Part shown: positions 45,005 through 59,275 of the stretch, piece after piece
Numbering within the stretch: position 1 is the stretch's first letter
Layout: each line of letters begins with the position of its first letter
From: Rhizomys pruinosus
Taxonomy: Eukaryota > Chordata > Mammalia > Rodentia > Spalacidae
DNA length: 64,000 nt
NCBI GenBank assembly: GCA_009823505.1
Contig: VZQC01011939.1
Location: forward strand, 3,638,751-3,702,750
Direction: 5' to 3'
Program-made: the position numbers and the translations under genes
Notes under the pieces: generated by a model
Seen by the model: only the letters and a program-made list of their open reading frames with translations
What the model was told of the DNA's origin: nothing
Databases searched by the model: none

Positions 45005-46717
45005 GTAAACATGGACAGAAAGGGGGAGAGAGAGAAAACCAAGCCAAGTCCTGTCAGTGATTTTCAGTGTGAAATACAAAATCACCATCAAACCTCAGGC
45101 CAAGAAGAGTGAAGAGATGGGAGAACTTGTGCAGAAAGGAGTCAGCAGGGTTGGGCACAGATTCTGAGAAGGACAGACTGTTGTTTTAGTTACATGACTC
45201 TGCTTCGGAAACACGTTATTATCCAGGGGTGTCCTGTGATGACGTGTGCCTCTGACATGTTCTCAGACTCAAGCACCGAACCCAGTAACAGCACAGTTGA
45301 ACTTGTTGAATATTTTAGATGAGTTTCAGTTTAGAAAGAATGCATGAAGATAGTCGGTTAGAACCAAGATCCCACAAATTTGGACTTGCGCTCAATAAAC
45401 CCTCATGCAGAAATTTAATTAATACTCTTCTTTTGTTCAGTTCAGCCGAGGGCGAGTGTCACTGCAAGCTTCAGCTCAAGACAATGAACAGGGATGGAGG
45501 AGGGAAGGGAAGGATCTAGGCTTCCAAATAAGACGTCCTCTGTGTTAATGAGGAGAACAAAATTGGTTTAAGTATGCTGTGCCTTTTATCTCTATATCAG
45601 TAAAGGTGAAGGTGTCTAAGTCCCAGGGAATTGGGGACAGAAATATAATACCATCGCTTGTCCTTACTTTGCCATTTACCTTGTAGAAGAAATGAGCTGT
45701 TGGTGCTTGGTGGAAGCCTTAGCATGTGGACAGCACTCTGCTGGACATTCCTGGCCATATCATATACATTATGCTGTTGTGTCTCAGTCCTGAGGAAGCT
45801 AGTCTTCCAGATAGAGCAGCAATGTGCGTAGGAACTCAGGCCAATGAGTTGAGGTAAAATTACACCCTCCCCTGGATGAAGCCTCTGGGGTTATTGCAGA
45901 CTTCCAAGCACAAGTTGCCTCTGTGGGGCAGAACCTGCCTAGAAGAGCTTAAACTAACTCAGCTTAGAGCCTGAGTGGGGCAAGAAACTGGGCCATTCAA
46001 AGAGGCCATGCAAAGCTGGGCCATGGAAAGAGGAGGCATGGAGAGGGCTGGGCAGAGCAGAATTCTGTGGCCTCAGCACAGTGTCATGGGAGAGAAGAGC
46101 AGAGTGCTTTTGACAGAAGGCCTGGCCTCATACTATACGAATGCTGGTGGTGCGCCCTGAACCCCATGGTACCCTGGGAGCTGCATATTGTAACTTGGTG
46201 AGTTATCTGCTGCAAGACCACCGACGCAAATAATGTCTTCTACCATGAGCTCATCTTATTTAGCATCAGTGAATCATGAAGGAGGGAGGCCACCTCATGG
46301 GGATAAGGAGAGAAAGCAGAGAGAAGAGACATTTCCACTACAGCCATTTTATCTCCAAAGGATGGCAATGCAAATACCTAGAGCCAAGAAACCCGGGAGA
46401 AGAACATGTGTAAAACCCAGTAGGATACAAAAAATGCAGAAATGTTCAGTTCAGTTCAGTTCTGGACGGGACTACTGTAAGCCACCATAAACCTGCAGGT
46501 ACTCTGGGAAACAAGGGTTCAAAGGCCCCGCTGTCCAGGCTCACTTCCTGGGAGTACCCAACCTTCGGAACAAATAGGAAAAGCTTGAGACCTGTTCATG
46601 ACTCGAAAACAGAGAGTTTGGGCTCATTGTAAGAGAAGAAATGCAAATTATGTCAAGTGCTATTTCCATTATGAGTTTTCCCCCTTTTATTTAAGAAGTT
46701 AAGAAAATTAAATGAAG
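45005..46717. other. Unique non-coding sequence
   Basis: No gene or interspersed repeat recognised. A short 'cagttcagttcagttc' tandem is at 46446. Confidence 0.5.
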
Positions 46718-46881
46718 CTAGAGGTATGGGGCACATGCCTTTAATCCCAATCCCAGCACTTGGGAGGCAGTGGCATGTGTATCTCTGTGAGATTCAGGTC
46801 AGCCTGGGCTATAGGGAGACCCTGCTCAAAAAGACCAGAGAAAAGAAAGAAAGAACTAAAGAAACAAACAAACAAACAAAC
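46718..46881 (+). mobile_element. Diverged B1 SINE with (AAAC)n tail
   Basis: 'ggggcacatgcctttaatcc' with a small tandem copy 'caatcccag', then 'gtcagcctgggctatagggagaccctg' shortened in the middle, and a tail of AAAG then AAAC units to 46880. Confidence 0.85.
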
Positions 46882-48783
46882 ATGCTTTGTGATTAGTTTT
46901 AGGAGTTTTTCAGCATATGGCAACATCTAACTTTCTTTTCCAATGAAACGGAAATCTTCCTTTTTCTAGAAGTACAGTCTGACTAATACCATGAATGCCT
47001 TCAGGAAAGAGAGCTGGGGACTGGCAGCAAGGAGAGGCGAGGTCAGGACATAAGAGGAGACACATTGCCACTGTAGATACTGCCTACAGTGCTGGCACTG
47101 TGGATGTCCCGGGGCCCATCCTGTGGAAGGACAGCTTGCGGCTGCTTTGGCCTGAGGAAACCCAACACTATCATTAGAGAAGTTTTGCCTTTTCATGGGC
47201 ATTTTGGGAGATTCCAGAACAGCCAGGTCATACCTGACCCAGTACAATCTGTTGGACCATAAACAGCCCAGAGGCACCTCAGGCAAAGGAAATGTATCCC
47301 TTAATTTAGTCGAACACAGTGCCAGCCTAGGTACACCTTTCAAGTGTGTGTCCCACAAATCTGGCTCTTTGTGGGCAGCTGCGGCCACCTGCAGTGTTCA
47401 GTCTTTAAGAGAGGGTCCAAAACAATGTCACTGTTGTGTCACCCTGGTTTATGCTAAATAAATTTGCAGAGACCTTACCCCCTAACACAGTGATCCAGAG
47501 TCCTATGCTTTTCTGCTTCTCGTGGAAACTGTAGCAGCCAGTGTATATGTCTTGGAGCCAACTATCCAAGTCTTGCTGTAGTTAGGAGCATCATGAAATT
47601 ATGTCCTGGTGCCCCTAGTGATGGTGTGACAGCACAGGGCAGGAAGGGGAGTGTTGCTCGGGACAGATGTCCAGGAGGAGGAGGAGGAGCAGTAGAGTAA
47701 CTGGCATAAGCTGGGACCCTTCCAGGTACCCTGTGCAGTGCTGGGCTGAACTCAGAATTGCATCAGCCATCCATCGATGGTGTTCTCACACAATCGGTGT
47801 CTTCTGCGGACAGCCAAAACATCTGAGCTAATTTCCCCCGGATAAGTTTCCAGATCCATAACCTTCAGCTTAAGCACTCCCTACCACCATGCCGAAAGCT
47901 GTGCATCATTTGGATGCTCCAGCACCTCAGTTCCAGAAGGTTCCAGGGATTTCTCAAGGGAGAACAAATGTGTCCTCTTATACTGCAGGAAGCATCCCCC
48001 TCCTCCTCCTGCTATCATATGAGTGGTTTTCCAGGCCAGAAAAAGAGGGTGGCTGTCTTTAAGAACCTTCTAAGGAAAGAAAAAAGAGACCCAAGTTCTG
48101 GTAAAGTAGAGCCTTTCTGTGCTTCCTCATTTGTCCCCCAGGGCAGTGCTCAACATTGTGTGACCATCCTTCTTTCTAATGCCCACCTCAATCTCCACGT
48201 CCACACCATTCAACGTTACAGGAGGCTCTAGGAAGGAAGTATGCTAGGGCAGCTTGTGCTAACTGCTTAAGGAAGAATGAGAAGCAGATGCCCTGGATGT
48301 GCTAAACATGTTTACTCCCCCCCCCCCTTCAAGTATCCATCCTAACCGCCATGTCTGTGGACTGGCTACCAGTGAGGTGGCAATTTGGATTGAAATAAAT
48401 CCAGAAACAAGTGATTTTCCAAACCATGACCATCTCCTGCCCCCACTTTACAGTAACCTCTGCTGAGTCACTGAGAGGAACCAGGAGAGACTTTGCATCT
48501 CACAGCCAGATGTCTTCTTCCTTTGGAAGAGGTGGCAGAATACAAGGACCATGAAAACAAAGCCAATAAACAACTATATGTGGACTCACTCCATAAAGCC
48601 CAAGCACCTTGCTCCTCTGGTACAGACCTGCCAGGCAGCGTTTGAGTTTAAGGATTTGGTTTAAAGATTGCCTTTGCCAACTGCCATGGAGGGGAAGGCC
48701 ACGAAAGCACAACTTGATAAACTTTCATACAAAGTAATACTTAATGTACAAATCACACTCCACGTTTAAAAAATAAACACTGA
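46882..48783. other. Unique non-coding sequence
   Basis: A 140-residue minus frame (46966-47388) and a 57-codon plus frame from the ATG at 47889 were examined; neither shows a known motif. A C-run lies at about 48318-48327. Confidence 0.5.
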
Positions 48784-49003
48784 GGGCTGGAGAGATGGCT
48801 CAGCAGTTAAGAGAACTAGCTGCTGCTCTTGCAGATGAGCTGGATTTAATTCCCAGTACCCACATGGCAGCTAACAACCATCCATAACTCCAGTTCCTAG
48901 GGATCTGATGCTATCTTCTGATTTCCACAGACACTGCACAACATGGATGCGCTTACATATATGCAGGAAATTATGCTCATACATATAAAATAATAAAAAA
49001 TAT
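48784..49003 (+). mobile_element. B2 SINE
   Basis: 'gggctggagagatggctcag', 'gctgctgctcttgcagatga', 'cccacatggcagctaacaac', ending in an A-rich tail. 'aaaaaataaacac' / 'aaaaaataaatatc' flank it (about 48768 and 49004). Confidence 0.94.
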
Positions 49004-49016
49004 TAAAAAATAAATA

Positions 49017-52000
49017 TCTTAGATTCTGTCATTGTATTAATTTTGAGAGGGCACAAGAAGGGGATTATGTTCAGGGAGAGTTCCCACATCAGCAGCAATG
49101 CTGCCAAAGCCTGAACACGGAGCTTCACAGGACACAGCACTTTCTCATTATCTGCACCAAACTTAGCAAGTGTTAACACATGTCTACGGTGCCAGGGGCA
49201 GCCATCTTACTTACCCTGTCATCATTAATCCCGTGTTCATTCCAAAGGGCTTTGGAATCCATAGGCAGCGGGTTCTTCTCCATGAAAACAGCATCAGGAA
49301 TCTTACTAAGGCAGAACAGCTACTGACCAGGAGAAGTTCTGGTGCTGCCTGGCAAAAAAATGTGGCCCTAGCCTCCCACCACTGCCTCTGCTCAGTGATT
49401 CACAAATGGTTCCCGTGGGTGGGTCCCCGGGGGTGGGGGGAGGCCTCGAGCTCAGCTGATGCCTCAGAGCTGGAGATAATTGGGGGGGGGTTGGCTAGTG
49501 ATTGGGAGGTGAGCATGTTGCCACCTCTTCTCAGGAGCTCTGTGTGCACAGAGGGTGCAGTGCACAGTGCCTGTTTGTAAAAAGAAGCTTGAGGTTTTAT
49601 TCTGATACGTGGCTGATGGACAGGACTTGCATCTCCTCTGTACTTCCAATTCTTACTAAGCAATTAATTCACTACTGGGCTCTTCCCTTTGGACCAAAGT
49701 CATAATCTTGAATGAAATTGGAAATCCAATGTGTCCAAGTCGCTCATCATCTGATTTTTCTTAGCTCTGCTTAGAGCTGACCAATGTGCCCCTTAAAATG
49801 ACTGCAGGGGGCTCCTAGACACAGAGGCTATAAGAGGCTTTCTTTCAAGTGGAGATTTCAAGCATCCAGTCCCTTCACAGTCTTCACTTGTCAGATTCCT
49901 AAGTTATGTTTTGGCACTAGATATATTTTTTACTAGCTTGCTGATGTATTGTGCCCTTTTAATTAACTTTAAAGCAAAGGGGGAAAAATCAATGCTGTTT
50001 GGTACATCGATGACTTTGGAGTGATTCCCGAGCTGTTTAACCTGGCCTGAAGTCAGTTTACCATTAGGAAGTGAGACACTGGAATGTGCATCTAGCTTTC
50101 ACATCAGGGAATAGAGCAAAGCCAGATTCACACAAATCAGAAATTCAAAGTATTTTTATGGAAATTGTTCTCCTTTGTGAACAACGACTTACAAGTTGAG
50201 GGAACTGAAAGCATGTGCTTTAACCCAAAATGTTCAAACACATGTTAACAAGGCACAAGTATGGACTGTGTCTTAGTACATGCTACCGCTTTCAGGGTCT
50301 CAGAGACCCTTCTGTCCCAGAGTGTATGGTACAACTACATATTCTAAACACTACCAACCCCCTTGTTTCATATGTGATTCCTGAACCATGGCAGAATACT
50401 ATTCCCAATGGTTGACTCTCAGCCTTCTAGAATCAGTTTAGGTAACATGGAATCGACCAAAGACCAGTCCTCTTAAAGCCAACAAAGGGTGAACATTATA
50501 AGATCTTTCTTCTTACTTTTCATAAGTGAGGAACATGCACTTCTCCATGTTTGAATGATGCACCATAATTAAACCAGCATTCTTCCAAATATTAATAAAG
50601 TATTAGTAAGGTAATTAGCTTTAAACAATTTCCAATGGTAAAATCTAGTTGCCTAATGTTTGGTAGTAGGGGATGGGGGCACTTTTAGAGATACTGGCTC
50701 CAACCATGCTTTGACCTGCATCTTATAAAGCAGGCAATGTGGTCTTAGGTCTCTGCAGGTCCCAGTAACCATCAGTACCATGAAGGATGTAACACCTGCT
50801 GTATGCTGTCCTCTGGTACAGCAGAGCCAACCAGGCCTTCTTCTTGGTGGCTCTTAAATGTGCAGCCTACCCATAGGGACATGAGCATGCACTCCTTCTA
50901 CAGAGAGGAGCGATGTGCAAGCCTGCACCACATCCATGGTCAGACCTTGTGAGGCTCGACTGGCCCTGATCTGTTTGTGCTTTTCTGTCTGGCTGCAGCT
51001 GACCTTCCCTTCTTCCGTCTTTCCTCTTCCTTTGTCTCCTGCTCTCTGCATGCCTCTGTCTCTCTTTCTTCCTCTCTCTTTCTCTCTCATTTCCCTTCTC
51101 TGTCAATACACCTTATTTGATGTAGACATGTTGGAAATTCCCCTTGATCCCCTGGATGTCCCATGCCGTGTGCACAGGTAGACAGATTAATTTCCCATCA
51201 TTTTATTGGCATCTTCACCTCACATTTGAGCCTCACCAAGTGCCACACAATGCCCTCAGCACTTGGTGTTTGACGGGGAATAAAACAGGATTTGAAGCAA
51301 GGGAAATCTACCTATTCTGAAAGTTTACTTAAATGGAAGATTAAATACGGAAATAGCATTGAGATCTATACTGTGCCCAAATAAGCATTGACACTGGTGT
51401 TGTGCGCTAAGTTAAACCCTGCTGATGTTAAGATGTGCTTTGGCCTGCTATGAAGGAGGTACAGGTTTCTCTTTATGCCCCAAAGTTTATGTCCACAATA
51501 AGCTGACACTACCCTCTGTTACCTCTCTGTCAGCAAGAGCATACTTCACAAACACTACACAGCTTGCCATAAGGAGGAGAAATAGACTTATGCCATTCTC
51601 TCTAAAAATTAGAGATAGGGAGAGATAGAAAATCTTTTTGGAAACAGGTTGTCAGACTGTAGACCAAAAGGTTAACATAAAAGAGAAATTGGCTAACTGA
51701 TCAGTCAACAACTGCAGTCTAAATAATAAGAATGTTTTGGACCAACTGACACAAGCTGTGCAGAAAGATACTGTTCTATTCCCCAGAATGAGTCTGGGTA
51801 TCTGCATAAGGTGAGATTGGAGGCGTGGGACCACTTTCCTTAGAAATGATGACAGGGAGGAGGAGGGGCTGCCAGACTTCTATTTTTGCCAGACTTCAAG
51901 ACAAACTTGACTGAGATGTCAAATTGCAGTGACTGTGCCTGCCACTAAATATGCTGATATATGCACATCCCCGTGGCTGGTGTCTGCTCACAACGAACAA

Positions 52001-54240
52001 TGAGTTCTTCCCGTCCCTGGAAAGATAGACAGCTCTGTGTGCTCAAACGACTGGGACTGAACAGAAAGTGGAAACCCGATCGAACTGTTAGAGAATTGAA
52101 ACAGGCTCTTTGTCTCACCTTAAAACTTTGCTTAAAACCAAATCTATAAATTAGATTATAGGCATGGTAATAGTCAAGCAAATCTGTGAGTGAACCGAGT
52201 CTTTGAGGGGCTGGTTGACCTGCTTGTGAGGTCCCTCAGTCATAATCAGAATCAAGTCCCTTCATTGCCATTCATTCATTAAACTTACATTTCCTGGATA
52301 TGTGCTATTCTCCAAGGGTAATCAGCTTTATCCTCAGGTCTAGGCTAAAAACAGTGAAACAGCACCCCAAATAAAGGTCTTAATGTCACCCGAGTTTGCA
52401 AAAGTCCTGTCAAGTCTCAGAAACCTGATCTATGATCTTGTTTTATCCTTGTAGGCCTTGCAGCCAGGTATAATTCTCCATATGGATATCTTCCCAAGTA
52501 GAGATGCATTATCAGCTATAAGCCATGGATTTAGGATAACTCCCGGATGCTCTGAATAGGCTCTTCCCATTGGACGCTGGCACTTCCTTACTGGAGCCGT
52601 TGCCCCTTTTCTCTTCACCCACTTGTGCGCCGTAGGGTTACTGTGCCAATGGTGAATGGGGGTCTAAGAAATTCCTGTCAGGTGTTTGTTTCCAGAAGTT
52701 TATGGAAAACAACATCAAACACTATAAATCAAATGTGATGTTTCCTGAGGGGGCTCCCAACTCCCAGGAAGGTGCAGGCTGGGCGGAGGGACCTCGGTGC
52801 CTGAGTCTGACATTTTCCCCTGAAGGGATGAACTCAGCTGCGGTGGAAACCATATGAGGACAGTACTTCTCACTGGAAGGCCATGGGGTCCTGTGTGAAA
52901 ACCTCCTGAGAAAAATCATGTGCTCTCTGAGGCCACCAGGAAGCTGTTGACACCCTGCAAGCCCAACAACTACCCCAAGCCAAACCCAGCTGTTGAGGAA
53001 GCAGATACAGCTCAGGGCTATCTGAGTAACAGAAGACTGCTATGTGAATAACACAAGATTGCCAGAGAAAGTGGTGGCTGTTGCCCTGTGTCCTAGATCA
53101 GTGCATGAAAGACCATATCCCTTCCAGGAACATACTCCTTGGGTATCAGTGGTCATCGAGGACAGCATAGGTTATCTTGCCTTAGCATGGTGGCCTGGTT
53201 TTGCCCACAAGTCACCTTGACTATGAACAGGAGTCAACTTTCCCAGATCACCTACCTTTTATAGAGTGTTTTATTCCAAAACAAACATTTGAATTGGAGT
53301 TATGGAAAGGAGATGGACAAAGATGCCAAACAGAAGACTGAAGTACTGCAGCCTTTCTGGGTTGAATAGAACACAGGCCATATGACTAAGGAGCTGCAGC
53401 CATTCTGGAGCAAACAGAACATGAGGCAAATGTGCTATTTAAGTTTAGATCAGCCTAACGGCAGTCTGCACCCACTAAACACCCTGAAGCTGAGAAGACG
53501 AGAGCATCCAGATGTGGAGACAAGGTTGCCCATCACAAACACTACATTCCATGGAAGAATGTGATCACATTCACCAACCTAAGAGGTCAGGGAACTATAA
53601 AAATGGGGGTGGCAGTATGGAGACTTACTACTGGATGGAATCCCCAAAAATGGGAACAATCACTGGAGAAGAGCAAAGCTAGCTGAGCTGTGAGGAGAGG
53701 TCATCCCTGAGCCTGAGTCTCACTCCTCTGTCATGATGCACTTTCTACACCGAAAACTCCTGCATCCTCTGACCTTGATTTCAGCATAACTACTAGCTTC
53801 TGTCCTTTCTCTTTCACTCTTTACTCCCTTTCAGCTCATTCCTGGTATGGGGGGTTTAGGGAATGGGCTGCCTCTCAGCATCTCTATCACTGGGAACCAA
53901 GAGCCTGGACATGTGACTTGAACAAAGGGGTTGCGTGGCAATGTTCTAATAAAACTTTATTAACAAGTGGTAGGCTGGAGTTGGCGAACAGCCCATGGTT
54001 CCCTCTAGTGTGGTGACTGAAATGCTACACAGCTGGAATTTGAAGAAAACAACTGGTCTCTGAGAATGGGCTGCCCGCATGACAGCCTCTGGCCATGTGT
54101 GGCTGGTGTAGCCTGAGGTATGCTGTGAATGGAATAAAGTGAAAATACCAATTGACACTTGTTTTATTCTGTGATATATAAAAATAATAATGTTTTTGCC
54201 ATATCTAGTCAAGCAAAAGATCAAAAGATTTTTACTTTCT
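49017..54240. other. Long stretch of unique non-coding sequence
   Basis: Over 5 kb with no recognisable SINE or L1, unlike the rest of the window. Open frames are all under 140 codons and overlap on opposite strands (for example 49170-49580 plus with 49400-49663 minus). Homopolymer G-runs lie near 49430-49490. A pyrimidine-rich tract spans 51000-51095. Nothing else assigned. Confidence 0.5.
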
Positions 54241-54415
54241 TGGGAAAAGGACTTGAACTTTCTATGTAGCTGAGGATGGCCTTGAACTTCTGACCCTCCT
54301 ACCTCTACCTCCTCATGGCACCGTGCTCAGTTTCATGTGGTGCTGACACTCAAACCCAGGTCTTCTTGCATGCTAGACAAGTACTCTCCCAACTGAGCCA
54401 TGTGCTCACCCCTCT
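54241..54415 (-). mobile_element. B4-type composite SINE (minus strand), old
   Basis: 'acttgaactttctatgtagc' and 'gatggccttgaacttctgac' are an antisense B1-like half. 'gcatgctagacaagtactct' and 'cccaactgagccatgtgctc' are an antisense ID-like half. Confidence 0.8.
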
Positions 54416-55482
54416 ATATTTTAAAGAAGTTTATTATATGACGTTTGGAGTTTGGATCTGCCTTGGAAATGAGATATGAAGGCTGCATATGTCTGTCACA
54501 AATATCAAGTACACTTGCCCTGACTCGGCAGGGCCAGACAGGAGGACAATGACTTTGAGGGCTCATGGTAAATGCTTCAGGCAGGTTGGAGACGAAGTGC
54601 CCATTCCACAAGCTTCACTGTCCCCGCTAAGCTGCTTGCTGCTTTCTATACTAAATGATTAAAATGGATCCTTAAAAGCAACTGTTGGTTTAAATGCACA
54701 GACTTGAAAGATCTATTTTCCAGATATAGATAATAAAAGATCTACTTTCTCAGAACTCTTTAATCCGACATAGCCCTGCTATTTCAATTATTGAAGTTGT
54801 TTATAGTTTTAAAAACTATCGTGAAACAGGAGATGTTCTTTAGGCCTCCAAGGCACTTGTGTCTCCTGGGCCTCTGCTGTCAGAACCGCTGTGGTAGGAC
54901 AGGCCAGTGGAGGTGACATTCTACCTCGGCAGGGCAGAGAGTGTAAACCCAGAGCTTCGTGTGTATGACACAAGCACTCTACACTGAGCTGTGTCCCTGC
55001 CCTAATATGCCAAGGACCTTCTTTCGACTCCTGAAAGTCATATTTCTGAGCCTGAAGCAGGAGGGCCCAGGGCTTTGGTCTCTGCCTGACCTGGCTCTGG
55101 GCCTGTAGCTTTGTTGGAGACCGAAGTTTGTGTCTCTGACCAGCCCTGGGTCTGGGCTGCCTGAGCTCCATATCCAGGTTCCAGTTTTCCTTACCCATGT
55201 TTGTGTGATGAGCAGAGGAAAGGCTGAGCTCATAGATGATATCCCCTCCTGTATTTCATCCTGATCCACGGCTGTGCCTCCCTCTAGAAGCTGCTGTACT
55301 CAGGGCTCCTCCCAGGGGCTTGCTCTCTCAAGGCAGACACACAGTATTTACCTTCTAAGTGGTATCTAAGGGTCAGAGTGAGGCAAAATCCACTTCTCAC
55401 ACTGTAGATAAAGGAGAGAAGGTGTGTACAAGGCTGAGACTCCTTGTCAGGATGTGGGCCACACAGAGGAAATACAGGGCTG
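54416..55482. other. Unique non-coding sequence
   Basis: No recognised features; minus frames 54809-55198 and 54979-55269 overlap. Confidence 0.5.
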
Positions 55483-56052
55483 TGATTGTTTGCATATCAA
55501 TATCCCAAAGCTCATGTATTGAAGGCTTAAGCCCAGCTGATGATGCTAGTGAGAGGCAGTTGGGTCATGAAGAAGCTGACCTTATCAATGGGTCAATTAA
55601 TAGATCCATGAATAGAAGAATGGACTAGTAGGGGCAGGATCTGGTTGGAGGAAGCAGGTTTCTGGAGGGTGTACTTCATCCCTGGGCTCTTCCTCTCACT
55701 CCGTTTGCTTCCTAGAAGACATGAGGTGAGCGTCTTTCATCCACCATGGCTTGCCACCATGTGTTTCTGCTGTAATAAACCTATAAGTTAGGAGTCAGCT
55801 GGCCATAGACCAAAAACTAAAGGTGATGGAGCCAGCTATAGATTCAGATCTCTGAAATCTTGAGCCCCACACCAGCTAGCCATAGCCTGGAAGCCTGAAT
55901 GCAGAGGAGCCATGGGTTCAGGCCATGGACCCAAGCTGAACAGCAATGGACCCAGTCACAGACTTAAAATCTATGAACCCATGGGTCCAATTAAGCCTTC
56001 CTTCTCTTACACTGATTCTTCAGTTACTTTGTCACAACAGTAAAACTAACAT
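55483..56052 (+). mobile_element. Ancient mammalian-type interspersed repeat, family unassigned
   Basis: The order 'gtgattgtttgcatatcaat', 'aaagctcatgtattgaaggc', 'gcagttgggtcatgaagaag', 'tggttggaggaagcaggttt', 'tcctagaagacatgaggtga' and, at the end, 'ccaattaagccttccttctc' then 'actttgtcacaacagtaaaa' matches a mammalian dispersed repeat type known by its 'aaataaa-cttt-cctcc' and 'ggtcacag(c)-a-aaa' ending. The middle contains a local expansion of 'ggagccagctatagattc'-like text. Confidence 0.55.
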
Positions 56053-59000
56053 CATGGGCAACATTATCATCATAGTACATCCAAGTAATATAGCAGCTAA
56101 TGTCAGGTGTCTGCGTATCCTAAGTGACTTGTGACGCTTCCTCTGTGGTGACACACTGTTTCTGAATAGCAGAGTCCACAGTGGAGTAGAGATTAAGATG
56201 AGGTCTTCTCTGCCATGGGAGCAATAGCTTGACACTGAATTGGTAAGGTCTTCAGGAACTATAGTGGCTCAGCCCCAGCAGCAGGACTGAGGAGAGGCAC
56301 CTTCATCTCCCCACCAGTGTAACATGCTGAATCAGAGCCACCATCCACCATGGTGCACAGCCCCAAGAACTGGAGAGCTGTTCTCTGGCCTTCCGGGCCT
56401 TAGCAGTGTCATATACATAGCTAGAATTGCAAGGCACACAGCACAATCTTCCTTGTGAAAGATGAGGGAAAAGAGGCTGCTTGCCTCCCCCTAGGAGGGG
56501 TCTGGGAAAGCAGCCTTTGGAGGGTGTTGGGATATAGACAAAGAGGAGGAAGGACCCACAGAAGGAACAGTGGGAATGTCCCATGCACACACCATGGACA
56601 GAGTGGCCTGACCCTTAGTCCTCGTCTGACACAGATGTGATCAACACAGGCATGACAAGCCAGCTACAGACGGTCCCTGAATGACCTGTGCCACACCTCA
56701 CAGATGATTTGCAGGTGTGTGGTGGGATAACATGGGTGGCTAGGTGACAGTCCTGGAGAGAGATGATGACGGTCTTTCTACTCTAGAGTGGTATGGAAGG
56801 GGGCGGAAGGGATGGAGCAGTTGGAAGAGCTATTTTAGAGATGCAATTGGCAGGAAGTAGCCACTGACTGGCTGCCAGATTAATTATCCCAGAGAATAGC
56901 TCTGGCCCTGTCATTCAGCTGCACAAAAGCCTTCCGTAATTTCCCGTTATCGGGAGAGTGAAGTCATGAGCTCATCCCCAGAAGCCATTGTGAGGTGGCT
57001 CTTGACCCCCCACGACCTACAGCACCTGTCCTCCAGGTGGCTGTCTGGTGTCCCCTTGCAGGAATTGTCCTTTCATTCAGACAGTTGTCCAAATTTCCCC
57101 TAGAACAGCACCCTTTCCTAGGAGAGTGCTTTCTTGACTTCCCCTGACCAAATCTCTTCCCTCTCTCTGTGGACACCCTGCTTCTTCCTCCAGAACTGCC
57201 ACGAACCCCCTCTCTATGTTACGCCCACCACGGTCCTTGAGGAAATCCTCTCCTTTGAGAAAACCAGAGTGCTCCATTGACAGCCCCTCTGTGCCTTTAT
57301 CACACCCCAAGCTGCCCACTACAGCCACCCACAAACGTGTCTTTTTTTTCCAACAGTTTATAAACTCCTGGCCTAGAGTGCAGCTCTCCCTGGCTTCCTC
57401 CCAGCACACAGTGTCTCCGGTGAAGCTATGTCTAAGCTATGATCACCTGAGTAACTTTCAGATGAGAGAGGCTGATGACAGAATTCCCCATCCCACATAG
57501 CCAGTCAGAAAACTCAGTGAGTGAGAATAGAAAAACAAAGAAATTACTGCTCCATCCATCCAGACATTGGGTACCTGTTGGGTTCTTCCCTGAAATGCTG
57601 ACATTTGATCTCTCTGCCCTCCTGACACCTCACAGTCTCAGCTGTGGCTTTGGGTCCCTGGGGATCCCAGATCCTAACAAGATCCAATTTCAAGACTACT
57701 CCTAACAAATGAAGAACAAGAGATTTGGATAACGACATCACACAGGGCATCAAAAAGGAAAGCTGGTGCATATCTAAGCCAGCAGCACCTAAAAGGGAAG
57801 ATCCCCATCACACTGCAACTCCTACCCCTGCTGGAGCAAGCCTCACACCTCTGTGTCCAGCCTGTGCACTCTGTACTATATGGCTGGACACAGATGCAGT
57901 TGAGTGCTGGATCAGGCCATTGCTCAGCTTCATCTAACAAACATTTGACTCTCCTTAGCTGGATGTGAGATGCACAGTGAAGTCAATCTTGAGCGGGTGT
58001 CTGAGCTGAGAGCTCCAGCCCTGCCTTCCTTTATTAAATAAACACCAGATGATATCCTCTGGAGAAAGTACAACCCTGTGGGTTGGGAAGAGAGAGGGTG
58101 TGCTCTGATTGCATTCGGGTAAACCACTCTTCAGGTGCTATGCATTCTGGAAGACAAGGCCAGGTCTCCAGCACCTCATCATTTTGACTAGGACTCACTG
58201 TTAGACATGCAGAGGACAAGACAGCAGAGCAAGATGGGAGACTCAGCAAAGTGTGGCTGAGTCTACGGTTGATCCCTGCAGCCCAGCTTCACCTGGGGCC
58301 ACACCCTAATTGCATTGGGCTTGATGGACAGATGCCCATGGTAAAGGATTAGCCTGCAATTACACTTTACCAGAAAAAGCTGAATCTTCAAACCAGTGTT
58401 ACTTAACCAGATCAGTTCAGTAATACTGTGGACCATAAGCGACAGCATGTGCCTCTGCTTCTGGTGTTAACAGGCACACCTAAGCAGACTGAATTCAAAA
58501 TGTGTTTCCTTGTAGCAGTGAGACCCTCCCGTAAGCTGGTGGACGAGAATGAACCTTAATGCTCAGTTACACCTGCAGGACCTCACCACATGCACAAAAG
58601 TACTATGCCAAAGGAGCCTTAGGAGGGCGTAGAGGAAACTGCATCTGGGGTGGAAGGGGGGCTTCCAGAGAAGGAGTCTAATGGGAACAAGGTAGCTGAG
58701 CCCCTGGAAGCCTGGCGTGCTTCCCCACTGTTCTCTCACTCTGTTTCTACTTGGCTCTGGTCCTGCGCCCATCTCCTTTGGTCTTATGGCCAAGGTCTTT
58801 CCCCTAGTCTCTCTAACATGCCTTCATGGAAGACTGCAAAAGGGTTAGTGAAAGCTTTCACCATCAGTGACCTTTTGGTAATATGTCACATAGTTTCTAT
58901 CACATTAGCCCTCCGTATGGTTGACCTGCAGAGACAGAGGAAAGTCAGCACTAGGCTGACTTGTGGCAGGAGATGCATTCAAATCAGTAAGGACCTTCTG

Positions 59001-59275
59001 CCTGAAAGTACAGGACAGACAGGCAGAAGGAGGGACATTAGCAAGTGGGAATGGGAATAAGGAGAGACTCTGGCCAGGAGTTAGCAGAGAGGAGAGAGGA
59101 TGAAGATGGGAAGAGAGCCAGCCATTCAGAGAGGGATGTGGTTGGGTACCAAGTCAGAAGTGGGTGAAGGACTGCTGTTTAAAAGGAAAGAGGCATAGGG
59201 TACAACTTGCAGGAGGCACAGAGCACCAAAAGAGAATGAGGGTGGCAAGGGGCTTGGAGCCTGAAGAAATGCACA
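56053..59275. other. Unique non-coding sequence
   Basis: No gene or repeat recognised. Numerous short frames on both strands, none over 140 codons. Confidence 0.5.

Noticed and set aside
46966..47388. 140-residue minus frame as a gene
   Set aside because: No domain, no splice context, and overlapped by plus-strand frames of similar quality.
47889..48062. 57-codon plus frame with a good start context (accATGc)
   Set aside because: Short, no known motif, no supporting promoter or splice sites.
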